Positions 8,204-15,779 of a DNA stretch of 38,460 bases are shown here, one piece after another (positions within the stretch are counted from its first letter, which is position 1; each line of letters starts with the position of its first letter). The stretch is from MGNI01 sp964353875 (lineage in GTDB: Bacteria > Chloroflexota > Anaerolineae > Anaerolineales > E44-bin32): positions 1 to 38,460 of the forward strand of contig CAYGXU010000019.1 in assembly GCA_964353875.1 (NCBI GenBank). The letters run 5' to 3'. Under the pieces are notes generated by a model. The model was not told the origin of the DNA and ran no database searches. It saw only the letters and a list, made by a program, of their open reading frames with translations. Made by a program: the position numbers and the translations under genes.

Positions 8204-8551
8204 ATGAAGAACGAACTTGCCGATGGCGCCATCAGACCGCCGAAGAAGGGTGAAACGCCGTCACTCAAGGGAACCGATTTGAGAGCATTACATGATCAGC
8301 TTGGAAGTGAATGGCTTGTAGTGAATGAACAATATTTGGAGAAGACCTACCGATTCAAGGATTTCCAACAAGCCCTGGATTTCACTAACAAAGTAGGGGA
8401 ACTTGCAGAAAAGGTCAACCACCATCCCGAGATCTGCCTCACCTGGGGAAAAGTCAAGATCACGATTTGGACCCATAGCATTGGTGGTTTATCACAGGCG
8501 GATTTTGTCTTCGCGGCCAAAGCCGATCGGCTCGCAGACACGATGCGCTAG
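8204..8551 (+). CDS. 4a-hydroxytetrahydrobiopterin dehydratase (pterin-4a-carbinolamine dehydratase family)
   Basis: The family dehydrates pterin-4a-carbinolamine, recycling the cofactor of aromatic amino acid hydroxylases. Many bacterial members are found without a hydroxylase and may serve pterin or molybdopterin metabolism. The signature NHHPEI near residue 75 carries the active-site His pair, and ITIWTHSIGGLSQADFVFAAKAD matches the conserved C-terminal strand-helix. I chose ATG 8204 because AAGGAG is seven bases upstream; an earlier GTG at 8198 lies too close to that site. The 115-aa length is slightly long through a charged N-terminal extension. Confidence 0.9.
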   Translation: MKNELADGAIRPPKKGETPSLKGTDLRALHDQLGSEWLVVNEQYLEKTYRFKDFQQALDFTNKVGELAEKVNHHPEICLTWGKVKITIWTHSIGGLSQADFVFAAKADRLADTMR

Positions 8552-8727
8552 GATATTAATCCTGATGTTCTGCGCAGCAATCGCCACCGGGTTACACAAT
8601 GAACCCAACTTAACTCAATACACCGCAATAATTGGAAATTGAAGGAACCTCTATCGGGCAGTCGGCTGCGTGCACTCGTTGGGCGGCCTTCCCTCTCTAA
8701 AGAAGCAACTGGTCGGAGAACCCGTCT

Positions 8728-9063
8728 CTAGTCTGCTATTTCCACCAACCCAAGCTGTACCCTCACCGCATACTCCACCTTCCGCATGTCATCATGGCTC
8801 AGCGTCCCCGCCTGATTCATTAGCCGCTGCGTGCTCACCATCGTCAACTGATCCGCCATTGCCTTGTTCCGCATTTCATTCACCATCACCACAGCTTCAC
8901 TTGGATACACCCGTTCAATGTTCGAGGTCAATGGCACCACTTGCACCCGGTTGAGATACTTGTTCGCCGCGTCATTGCTGATGATAACCACAGGTCGCTG
9001 CTTCCTGATCTCTCCCCCAACCGACGGCTCGAAATTCACCCACCACACCTCACCGCGTCTCAT
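8728..9063 (-). CDS. mazF: MazF/PemK-family endoribonuclease toxin
   Basis: MazF-type toxins cleave mRNA or other RNAs at short motifs and are neutralised by the co-encoded antitoxin. The 111-aa protein has the SH3-like fold pattern: GEVWWVNFEPSVGGEIRKQRPVVIIS at the N-terminus, which holds the catalytic Arg, then VVPLTSN with the catalytic Thr, and the closing HDDMRKVEYAVRVQLGL. All family positions look intact, so the toxin is probably active. It overlaps the upstream antitoxin gene by 14 bases, the standard toxin-antitoxin arrangement with coupled translation. Confidence 0.92.
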   Translation of the reverse strand: MRRGEVWWVNFEPSVGGEIRKQRPVVIISNDAANKYLNRVQVVPLTSNIERVYPSEAVVMVNEMRNKAMADQLTMVSTQRLMNQAGTLSHDDMRKVEYAVRVQLGLVEIAD

Positions 9064-9280
9064 CGCTCACGTCTCCCGCCATGGCTTCTGCCCATGCCAA
9101 TGCTTCTGCTTCCCGCTCCTCATCCTGGGCCATCTCCGCATAAGCCACTTCTAGGTCGGGAAACATAACATGTGGACGTACCAACTCTTGAATGAAGCGA
9201 CTGATGCGGCGGGGACCGATGATGGTGTACAGCGCTTCATACACTTGTTCATCAATCGTAATGGTCAGCTTCTTTTGCAT
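9050..9280 (-). CDS. MazE-like ribbon-helix-helix antitoxin
   Basis: This 76-aa protein begins with a short beta strand (KKLTITIDEQVYEAL) followed by two helices, the ribbon-helix-helix DNA-binding pattern. A Glu/Ala-rich acidic tail follows, typical of the part that wraps the toxin. It overlaps mazF by 14 bases and has an excellent Shine-Dalgarno (GGAGGTG) five bases before the ATG. It should bind its own promoter, where direct repeats one helical turn apart are present. Confidence 0.88.
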   Translation of the reverse strand: MQKKLTITIDEQVYEALYTIIGPRRISRFIQELVRPHVMFPDLEVAYAEMAQDEEREAEALAWAEAMAGDVSDETR

Positions 9281-9301
9281 ATGTCACCTCCTGCCATCTA
9301 G

Positions 9302-9346
9302 CACGTATATTACACGTATCTTAGCGCCAATCAAAAGAAAAGTCAA
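9302..9346 (-). promoter_or_regulatory. Toxin-antitoxin promoter with direct-repeat operator
   Basis: On the minus strand TTGACT (9346-9341) and TAAGAT (9323-9318) are separated by 17 bases. Two ATACGTG repeats (9319-9313 and 9308-9302), spaced 11 bases apart, overlap the -10 and the predicted start site. Ribbon-helix-helix dimers typically bind such repeats on one face of the helix, so this is the likely autoregulatory operator. Confidence 0.65.
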
Positions 9347-9912
9347 AGGCGCAATGTAGGCGATTGACAATTCTGAGCAAGTGGACCGCCTGACAATCAT
9401 GAGAGATGAAAACGCAAATGGATGAGAAACCCTATCGTATTAAAGCTTCTGTCTTTTTTGAGGTTCAACATCCACTTAATTGCATGCGCCCTATGCACGT
9501 GCAGCACATCCCTCGCTCTCAATTTTCATGAAAACCCAAACCCTATTTGGCGGCGCTATGCATTGACGCATCACCGAGATGACCTGGGAGTTATCAGTCA
9601 TAGAAATCTCAATCTAAGCTGGCATCTTAAAACGAGGAAATCGCCTCATGTCTGCAATTTCGGATGCGGCATGGTTCTCTTCATATCTTGCGCATCAACA
9701 TCTAAATTCACAATAAAAACCTATCACTCTAAGGGTTCTTCGGCTTCGCTCAGGATAAACTCCACGCCGAAGTGTCCCGAAACGATTCCCCTGATCGCTT
9801 CATTGTAGTGATCCCTTGCCTCGGCTTTGATCGGGTTAGGAATGGCCGCAATGGAAAAATTATGCGATTGTGAGCGATGTCCGAACTCGCATCCGAAGGT
9901 GAGAATCTCACC
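9347..9912. other. Intergenic region without a supported gene
   Basis: No open frame here has a convincing start, ribosome binding site or family resemblance. The longest plus-strand frame (9422-9808) has a composition unlike coding DNA and overlaps a dispersed repeat. The minus strand shows a 60-codon open stretch ending in that repeat. Confidence 0.55.
9728..9763. repeat. Dispersed intergenic repeat, copy A
   Basis: It contains the core CTTCGGCTTCGCTCAGGATA and shares 26 identical bases in inverse orientation with 28895-28920. It also carries an AAGGGTTCTTCG edge related to TTAGGGATTCTTCG in the other copies. Confidence 0.65.
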
Positions 9913-9942
9913 TTGACGTCAACAAAGAAACCATGCTACACT
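9913..9942 (+). promoter_or_regulatory. Promoter of the metG leader RNA
   Basis: TTGACG (9913-9918) is followed after 18 bases by TACACT (9937-9942), which is preceded by TGC (extended -10). The predicted start is near 9949. Confidence 0.7.
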
Positions 9943-9948
9943 GCTTGA

Positions 9949-10124
9949 AATTCATCCGGACGGATGGAAGATGATTAATCTCAAGTTGTTCTGTTTTTCG
10001 ATGTTGATGCATAGGCTGCTGGCGCCGGTGGACCGAGGCCCATCGGCATGGGTCGGTTGGGTCTAAGCGCCGCCTCTGACCCAAGCAGCTATTCCCGCCA
10101 GCCTCTCGCTGGCGGTTTCTTTTT
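9949..10124 (+). ncRNA. Structured leader or small RNA upstream of metG, class unknown
   Basis: The ~175-nt transcript folds strongly. CUUGA/UCAAG (9944-9985) encloses UUCAUCC/GGAUGGA. AUAG-CUGCU (10011-10020) pairs with AGCAGCUAU (10084-10092). Inside it GGCGC pairs with GCGCC (10067-10071), enclosing ACCGA/UCGGU and CCCAU/ATGGG. It ends in an intrinsic terminator. Two alternative pairings compete: UUGGGUC (10057-10063) with GACCCAA (10078-10084), and GCUGGCG (10018-10024) with CGCCAGC of the terminator. That is the pattern of an attenuator. No T-box sequence, SAM-type core or 6S/SRP signature was recognised. Confidence 0.6.
10095..10124 (+). terminator. Intrinsic terminator before metG
   Basis: CCGCCAGC and GCTGGCGG form a perfect eight-base-pair stem around CTCTC, followed by TTTCTTTTT. 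It lies about 130 bases before the metG start codon and 150 bases after the leader promoter. Confidence 0.88.
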
Positions 10125-10252
10125 ATGATGGTCATCATGTTAAAATCAAGCCATTACCGTTGCCGTGTCTGAAGCCTAAAGGGTTTTCGCTCGATGGACC
10201 ATCCGGCATGGTGCTTCGAGTTTATAGAACAGTGCTCGATGTGAGGGACGCT

Positions 10253-12034
10253 ATGTCTGATTTGATCCATGTCTCCGTTGCTTGGCCTTATGCTAATGGT
10301 GATATGCATGTGGGTCACCTGGCCGGCGCATACCTGCCAGCCGATATCTTTGCGCGCTACCATCGACTGAAAGGCAATCGCGTCCTTATGGTCTCTGGCT
10401 CGGATTCACATGGCACCCCGATCACGATCGAGGCAGATCGAACCGGAAAAACACCACGCCAGGTCTTTGAGCACTACCACCGCCGCTTTTTGGAGACACA
10501 AAAGGAGATCGGCATCAGTTACGATCTCTTCACCCATACAGACACCGAAAACCATCATCGCATCGCCCAGGACTTCTTCCTCAAGCTGTACCAGCAGGAA
10601 TACCTCTATCGAGAGACACAGAAACAGTTGTATTCGCAGACCGAGGGTCGTTTCCTCCCTGATCGTTATGTGGAAGGCACCTGCCCCATATGTGGATTTG
10701 ATCAAGCGCGCGGTGATCAGTGTGACAACTGCGGGAATCTTCTCGATGCTTTGGATCTGATCGATCCGCGTAGCAAGACCGACGGCAGCAGCCCTGTCAT
10801 CCGAGAGACAGAGCATTTCTTCTTCGACCTGGCTGCATTCACTGACCGGTTGCTTCCCTACCTCGAAAGCCATGCCCATCACTGGCGACCGAATGTGATC
10901 AATTTTACCCGTAACTATATCGAGAGCGGTCTAAAAGGACGACCGGTAACGCGTGACATCTCCTGGGGAATACCAGTCCCCCTCGAAGGTTGGGAAGAGA
11001 AGTGCCTCTACGTATGGTTTGAGGCCGTGATGGGCTATTTCACCGCATCGGTCGAGTGGGCGCAACTGACCGGCCAGCCTGAAGCTTGGAAGGATTGGTG
11101 GTACAAACCGGAAGCACGCATTTACAAATTCATTGGAAAAGACAATATCCCCTTCCACACCCTGATCTGGCAAGCCGAGTTAATGGGAGTGGATCGGATT
11201 TATGAGGAGGATGAGGCAAAGCATCTCAACCTGCCCTACGATGTCTCCGCTAACGAATTTATGAACTTCGAGGGGAAACAATTCAGCAAAAGCCGTAATT
11301 GGGCGGTCTGGCTCCCCGATATCCTCACCCGCTACGACGCCGATGCCATCCGTTTCTATGTTGCCACGGCCATTCCCGAAAGCCGTGATAGCGACTTCTC
11401 CTGGTCCGAGTTCGTTCAACGCAACAACGATGAACTGGTGGCTACCTGGGGCAACTTGGCCAACCGGGTTTTATCCTTCGCCTATAAGCATTGGGATGGG
11501 CTAGTCCCTGAACCTGGAGAGCTGCGCGCCGAAGATCAGCAGCTTCTCGCACAAATCGAAGCTGGTTTCAAGCAGGTGGGGGATCTGCTTGAAGAGGTCA
11601 AATTGCGCGCAGCTTTACGAGAGATCCTGGGATTGGCGCGCCAGGTCAACGCGTACCTCGATCACGCTCCATGGTTTTCAGTCATCAAGACGGACAAATC
11701 CGCTGCGGCAACGACGGTTTACACGGCTCTCAGGGCAATCGATAACCTTAAGATCCTGTTCGCACCCTTCCTGCCATTCAGTTCGGAACAACTACATCGT
11801 ACCCTTGGCTATCATCAACCTCTTTTTGGTGAACAACAGATATTGACCGTGGAGGAAAGCCATCGCTCTCATCAAGTGCTTAGCTACGACGCCTCCCAAG
11901 CTTCTGGTCGGTGGGAGCCAAGTACGCTACAGCCAGGTCAGCCAATAGAACAACCCCAACCACTATACAAAAAGCTGGATGAGAGCATTATTGAAGAAGA
12001 ACGAGCTCGTCTGGGCAAACCGAGGGAAGGATAA
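10253..12034 (+). CDS. metG: Methionyl-tRNA synthetase
   Basis: MetRS charges tRNA(Met). The 593-aa class I enzyme carries the HIGH-type motif HVGH (residues 19-22), a zinc-binding connective insert with Cys144, Cys147, Cys157 and Cys160 (CPIC and CDNC knuckles), and a KMSKS-like motif at about 343-347. The latter reads QFSKS, so the first Lys is replaced by Gln, an unusual change. The anticodon-binding helical domain follows, and no C-terminal tRNA-binding (EMAP-like) domain is present. The ATG at 10253 is chosen because it gives the family N-terminus and has GAGG seven bases upstream. A frame extension to 10160 lacks resemblance. Regulation through the upstream leader is likely. Confidence 0.96.
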   Translation: MSDLIHVSVAWPYANGDMHVGHLAGAYLPADIFARYHRLKGNRVLMVSGSDSHGTPITIEADRTGKTPRQVFEHYHRRFLETQKEIGISYDLFTHTDTENHHRIAQDFFLKLYQQEYLYRETQKQLYSQTEGRFLPDRYVEGTCPICGFDQARGDQCDNCGNLLDALDLIDPRSKTDGSSPVIRETEHFFFDLAAFTDRLLPYLESHAHHWRPNVINFTRNYIESGLKGRPVTRDISWGIPVPLEGWEEKCLYVWFEAVMGYFTASVEWAQLTGQPEAWKDWWYKPEARIYKFIGKDNIPFHTLIWQAELMGVDRIYEEDEAKHLNLPYDVSANEFMNFEGKQFSKSRNWAVWLPDILTRYDADAIRFYVATAIPESRDSDFSWSEFVQRNNDELVATWGNLANRVLSFAYKHWDGLVPEPGELRAEDQQLLAQIEAGFKQVGDLLEEVKLRAALREILGLARQVNAYLDHAPWFSVIKTDKSAAATTVYTALRAIDNLKILFAPFLPFSSEQLHRTLGYHQPLFGEQQILTVEESHRSHQVLSYDASQASGRWEPSTLQPGQPIEQPQPLYKKLDESIIEEERARLGKPREG

Positions 12035-12136
12035 TCACCCAAGGGTACAAGAGATTCACCGACTTCTCTCACCCCCCTGGCGTAATCCAGCATCTAAAAA
12101 GGTGTCAGCTATGCCTTACAAACATCATCACTCATG

Positions 12137-12162
12137 AAAACCGGGCGTCTCAGCGCCCGGTT
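12137..12162 (-). terminator. Terminator between metG and the acidic-tail gene
   Basis: AACCGGGCG and CGCCCGGTT pair around a six-base loop. Read on the minus strand it is followed by TTTTC, so it should terminate the acidic-tail gene, whose stop is a few bases upstream. It may also stop plus-strand metG transcripts. Confidence 0.7.
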
Positions 12163-12168
12163 ATTGAC

Positions 12169-12582
12169 CTAAAGGTTCAAGTCGAAATCCGAGTCATCAA
12201 ACTCATCGTTAAAATCCCCCTCAAACCCTTCTTCGCTATCATCGAACTCAAAGTCAAAATCGATATCAACTTCATCATCTTCTAATTGAATCCAAAGCAT
12301 GAGTAAGTGTCCTTCAGGCAACTCCGACCATCGTGTGGCAACAATCGGCGCTTCGATGGTTAGCCCTTCTTCGGACTTGAACTCGAGACGGATCGTTTGA
12401 CCGTTATTCCATGCGCGGTAACAGCGCTCCACCAAAGCGGGGCCATTGTGTGTGCGCAAATGGCACATGACGACCTGCATCGGAGCAGGTCCTTCGGTCA
12501 AACCCAGTAACAAAGGATCGTTGGCAGCCTCAAATGTCGGAGGTGGTCCTTCGATAATGGTAATTTTCTCGTGCTCTTCCAT
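12169..12582 (-). CDS. Hypothetical protein with a highly acidic C-terminal tail
   Basis: I do not recognise the family. The 137-aa protein has an ordered-looking N-terminal part of about 100 residues, rich in beta-strand patterns (APMQVVMCHLRTHNG, QTIRLEFKSEEGLTIEAP, HLLMLWIQL). It is followed by about 35 residues made almost wholly of Asp, Glu, Phe and Gly (DFDFEFDDSEEG-type). There is no signal peptide or membrane helix. The tail resembles DNA mimics or chaperone-like acidic tails in composition, but function is open. GGAGG precedes the ATG with suitable spacing, and a terminator follows the stop. It is a single-gene unit beside an SDR gene on the same strand. Confidence 0.7.
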   Translation of the reverse strand: MEEHEKITIIEGPPPTFEAANDPLLLGLTEGPAPMQVVMCHLRTHNGPALVERCYRAWNNGQTIRLEFKSEEGLTIEAPIVATRWSELPEGHLLMLWIQLEDDEVDIDFDFEFDDSEEGFEGDFNDEFDDSDFDLNL

Positions 12583-12621
12583 GGCCTCCTCAAAGTACCT
12601 TGAACAAGATTAATGTGAGAA

Positions 12622-13620
12622 TCATACCACAGATGTTTTCTTGAGAAATCCATTTTCTTGAAACCAAAATAAGGTGTCGTTGATGGTTACCTGCAGAGGG
12701 CGTGGGGTCAGACCGAGAACTTCTTGGGCTTTGCGACAATCGTAACCCTGCCACTGATGAATGGCACGCAGATGATTGACAGCTGCCCCCATAGAAGGGA
12801 GGGAGTTCAAGAAAGGTACAAGCCCATCGATCAACCATAAGGGCAACTTCAGGAATGGCGGTCGTCTTCCGCTTTGATGCGCTACCAGTAGGATCAAGTC
12901 ATGAATGCTGATGTTTTCTCCCCCCAGGATATGGCGCTCACCGGGTCTGCCGGCTTCAGCAGCCTGAAGATGCGCCAGAGCCACATCTCTCACATCAACA
13001 AAATTCATTTCCGCTCCCAACCAGAAAAACACTCCACCGCGTGCAATGGCCAGAAGAAGCGAATTTAAAGATAAATCCGTGCCTCCCGGACCCAACACAG
13101 CTGTCGGATTGACCACCACCACAGGCAATCCCTCCGCCATTGCTCGGAATACCTCACTCTCCATGGCATACTTGCATTCGTAGTAGGCTGATTTGGGAAG
13201 GGAGCCGGGAGAGTAACGATCGCTCTCATTCGCCAAACGCGCCTCTCCTTCGGGCGGCCGACCAATCGTTGTTAGGCTCGAAGTGTAAATCAGACGCCGG
13301 ATACCCGCATCCCTGGCAGCGTCAAGCACATTCCTCGTTTGCTGGACGGCATGCGCTATCTGCTTGGGGATATCCCGACCGTTACTTGGAATATAACCAG
13401 CCACATGAAAGACGAGCTCCATATTTTTAAAAGCCTCATTCAAGGTCTCTGGTCGATCAATGTCGCCCTCGACCCATTGGACTGGAGCCCCTTCAAGATG
13501 GCCGGTAGCGCCCGGCGTCCTACGCATAGCGACGACTTCCCAATTTCTGCCCAACGCCGCGTGAGCGACATGCCCTCCAATGTAGCCGGTCGCTCCCAAG
13601 ATGAGTACCCTAGTCATCAT
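12622..13620 (-). CDS. NAD(P)-dependent epimerase/dehydratase (extended SDR)
   Basis: This 332-aa extended short-chain dehydrogenase/reductase is closest in pattern to dihydroflavonol reductase-like or sugar-epimerase-like members. The Rossmann loop GATGYIGG is at residues 9-16, the catalytic Ser lies in YTSSLTTIG and the YxxxK pair in SAYYECKYAME. The VVNPTAVLGPGG and MNFVDVRDVA segments are typical of atypical/extended SDRs. The substrate cannot be inferred from sequence. Candidates are nucleotide sugars, hopanoid-linked sugars and 3-beta-hydroxysteroid-like compounds. It stands about 40 bases upstream of the acidic-tail gene on the same strand. Confidence 0.88.
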   Translation of the reverse strand: MMTRVLILGATGYIGGHVAHAALGRNWEVVAMRRTPGATGHLEGAPVQWVEGDIDRPETLNEAFKNMELVFHVAGYIPSNGRDIPKQIAHAVQQTRNVLDAARDAGIRRLIYTSSLTTIGRPPEGEARLANESDRYSPGSLPKSAYYECKYAMESEVFRAMAEGLPVVVVNPTAVLGPGGTDLSLNSLLLAIARGGVFFWLGAEMNFVDVRDVALAHLQAAEAGRPGERHILGGENISIHDLILLVAHQSGRRPPFLKLPLWLIDGLVPFLNSLPSMGAAVNHLRAIHQWQGYDCRKAQEVLGLTPRPLQVTINDTLFWFQENGFLKKTSVV

Positions 13621-13973
13621 CGAAACCTTCTTCTTTACAATAAATTCTTCCCCGGGATATTAGGATCCCTCTTCCTGGAAGTAATCCGAATTCTTTCCCC
13701 AAGGTCAATCCACACGGAATATTGCTTCAAGGATGACCTTTCCAAAGATCTGGTTTAGGGCTCGAAAGCATCAGAGTGGGACAAGACAATGGCTCAATCC
13801 AGACCGAAACATGCAACACTGAAAGCGGGCAGATATCAATTTCATCGTCACCTTACTCATGCGACCAATCGATGAATATTGGCCCCCACCTCACTCTCCG
13901 TCACACCGAAGGATAAGGACTGCAAGCTCCTGAAGCGAGCAAAGATTATCTGCATGTATGCGAGTTTCTGCTC
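13621..13973. other. Intergenic region, nothing recognised
   Basis: This 350-base stretch lies between the SDR gene and the crotonase gene. No open frame with a ribosome binding site, no strong hairpin with a U-tract and no copy of the dispersed repeat was seen. It presumably holds the SDR promoter, which I could not identify. Confidence 0.5.
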
Positions 13974-14747
13974 TCATCTGCCTTTCCAGGCTGGCTTGCG
14001 CTTCTCGATGAACGCCTTCATCCCCTCCTTCTGATCCTCAGAACTGAAAAGGAAGTAGAAAGCCCGCCGCTCCTCTGCAATCCCATCCGAGAGGAAGGTT
14101 TCGAAAGCCTGATTGACCGCTTCTTTTCCGAAACGGACTGCCAGGGGCGCCCGTTGCGCAATCGCATTCGCCAGTTTCAACGCTTCGTCCAGATATTCCT
14201 CTACAGGCACTACTCGATTGACCAAACCATAGCGCAGTCCTTCCTCCGCTGTAAGTGTGCGATTATTGAGCACCATCTCCATGGCAATCGCTTTGCCCAC
14301 AGCCCGTGTGAGACGCTGTGTTCCCCCTGCTCCCGGGATGACACCAATGTTGATCTCTGGCTGCCCGAACTTGGCAGTCTCAGAAGCGATGATCATATCG
14401 CAAGCTATCGCCAGCTCGTTCCCCCCGCCCAAGCACCACCCTGAGACGGCCGCGACGATTGGTTTCTTCACTCTGCGGATGCGGTCCCAAATAGAGATAT
14501 AATCCGTAAGCAGCATATCGATCGGGGAGGCCTCCGCCATTTCTTTGATGTCTGCTCCAGCAGCAAAGGCGCGCTCATCGCCAGTAATAACCATCGCCCC
14601 AATCTCAGGGCTGCAATCAAACTCGATCAATGCCTCCATTAACTCGCTCATGAGAACGCTATTGAGCGCGTTCAACGCCTCTGGTCGGTTTAGACGGATC
14701 AACCCCACTCTATCATGGATTTCGGTTTTGATGATTGTATAGGACAT
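13974..14747 (-). CDS. Enoyl-CoA hydratase/isomerase (crotonase family)
   Basis: The family hydrates 2-enoyl-CoA to 3-hydroxyacyl-CoA in beta-oxidation or butanoate-type pathways. The 257-aa protein has the oxyanion-hole segments AFAAGADIKEM and GWCLGGGNELA, and both catalytic Glu positions are present (in GGGNELA and in PEINIGVIPGAGG). It is therefore expected to be an active hydratase and not merely a crotonase-fold protein. GGGAGG lies five bases before the ATG. No thiolase or acyl-CoA dehydrogenase gene lies nearby, so its chain-length role is open. Confidence 0.93.
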   Translation of the reverse strand: MSYTIIKTEIHDRVGLIRLNRPEALNALNSVLMSELMEALIEFDCSPEIGAMVITGDERAFAAGADIKEMAEASPIDMLLTDYISIWDRIRRVKKPIVAAVSGWCLGGGNELAIACDMIIASETAKFGQPEINIGVIPGAGGTQRLTRAVGKAIAMEMVLNNRTLTAEEGLRYGLVNRVVPVEEYLDEALKLANAIAQRAPLAVRFGKEAVNQAFETFLSDGIAEERRAFYFLFSSEDQKEGMKAFIEKRKPAWKGR

Positions 14748-15023
14748 GGTTGCCTCCCTTTAGATAATATGGCCGATTCCGATTGACATCTTCCTAGGTC
14801 CAATAAAAAGATAGCATCATAACCCACCTATGCCAAGGATAATGGCAACTATTCGGTCATGAGCGGAATATGATCCGTATAGCGGTGTTTCGCAGCGGTT
14901 ATTATCGACGCTTCTCCCTGTTAGAACCGGACAGAGGATTTAGAAGGATGCTATCTCTCTTGATACTCAATATTGGTGCCGGATGACGTTGCTCCCAGGC
15001 TTATTCGTGCAAGAACAAATGGC

Positions 15024-15779
15024 TCAAGTGTCCTCAGAACATACGGCGATCTGGTCTCCAATTCGATCCCCATTCAATTCGACCCCGAGATAGGGTGAGG
15101 GATCCAATGTGTTCTGGAACTCGAGCTCATTACGAAAGCTGCCATTCCCATCGTCGAGGACAATCGAGAAATGCAGATGCACCCCGGTCGGGCTGGCCGG
15201 ATCAGCGGAATAATTCCCCTGATAACCGATCAACTCCCCAGCGCGTACAAATTTCTCCGAAGTGCTCGGGGGGAAATCAGGGACAACGTAAGAGTTGCCC
15301 TGTGCATCAGCCATATGGGCATAATAGACCCAAATTTGTCGATCAGGTTGAAGGGGGTCTTGCGGGATGCGAAGGATGACCGCTGAGCGCCAGTCTGACA
15401 GGCGGGTAAGATAGCTATCGTACACCGCCACGATAGGAGTGGTACCAATCCCTTCCAGCCCGGAAGGTCCGAACACATCCACCCCTTGATGCTTTCGACC
15501 TGAACGATAACGGTCACCCCAAAAGAAAGCCACAAACCCATCGGTTGGTATAAGGAAAGGCGCATTGCCGCAATGCTCACCGACATGCAGCCCCCATCGA
15601 ACCTGTTTATCATGATCGGCCCAATATTCTCGAAGTTGCATAAAGTGGTTGACGGTCCTACGGTATTGCCATAAAAATAGATAGCCAACCACAATAAGCA
15701 CAACGAACAGGATGGAGATCAGAAGATAAAGTCCCCTGCGAGGGCGTTTTGGCGGGGACAGGCGGATGGAGCGTGTCAT
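15024..15779 (-). CDS. Membrane-anchored M23-type metallopeptidase
   Basis: This 251-aa protein has one transmembrane helix at about residues 18-40 after a basic N-terminus (PPKRPRRG), so the catalytic domain is probably outside the membrane. The M23/lysostaphin-like zinc motif is complete: HQGVD (first His and Asp) and the late HLHFS (HxH), with an additional YYAHM His. M23 enzymes cut peptidoglycan cross-bridges or serve as morphology factors. The ATG overlaps the stop of the upstream YbaK gene (ATGA), indicating translational coupling. The domain also carries insertions (a WGDRYRSGRK loop) relative to minimal M23 domains. Confidence 0.85.
   Translation of the reverse strand: MTRSIRLSPPKRPRRGLYLLISILFVVLIVVGYLFLWQYRRTVNHFMQLREYWADHDKQVRWGLHVGEHCGNAPFLIPTDGFVAFFWGDRYRSGRKHQGVDVFGPSGLEGIGTTPIVAVYDSYLTRLSDWRSAVILRIPQDPLQPDRQIWVYYAHMADAQGNSYVVPDFPPSTSEKFVRAGELIGYQGNYSADPASPTGVHLHFSIVLDDGNGSFRNELEFQNTLDPSPYLGVELNGDRIGDQIAVCSEDT

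Noticed and set aside
9422..9808. A plus-strand 128-codon frame
   Set aside because: There is no ribosome site, its composition is atypical (many Ser, His and Cys), and it overlaps a dispersed repeat.
9727..9918. A minus-strand coding remnant of about 60 codons ending in the dispersed repeat
   Set aside because: It has no start codon or ribosome site and no family I recognise. An open stretch of this length is expected by chance in this much DNA.
9949..10124. 6S RNA, SRP RNA or T-box as identity of the metG leader
   Set aside because: The ends do not pair as in 6S RNA. The conserved SRP tetraloop and GGAAGGAAGCAGCC-type segment are absent. No AGGGUGGNACCGCG element is found; a partial GGUGGACCG match lies inside another helix.
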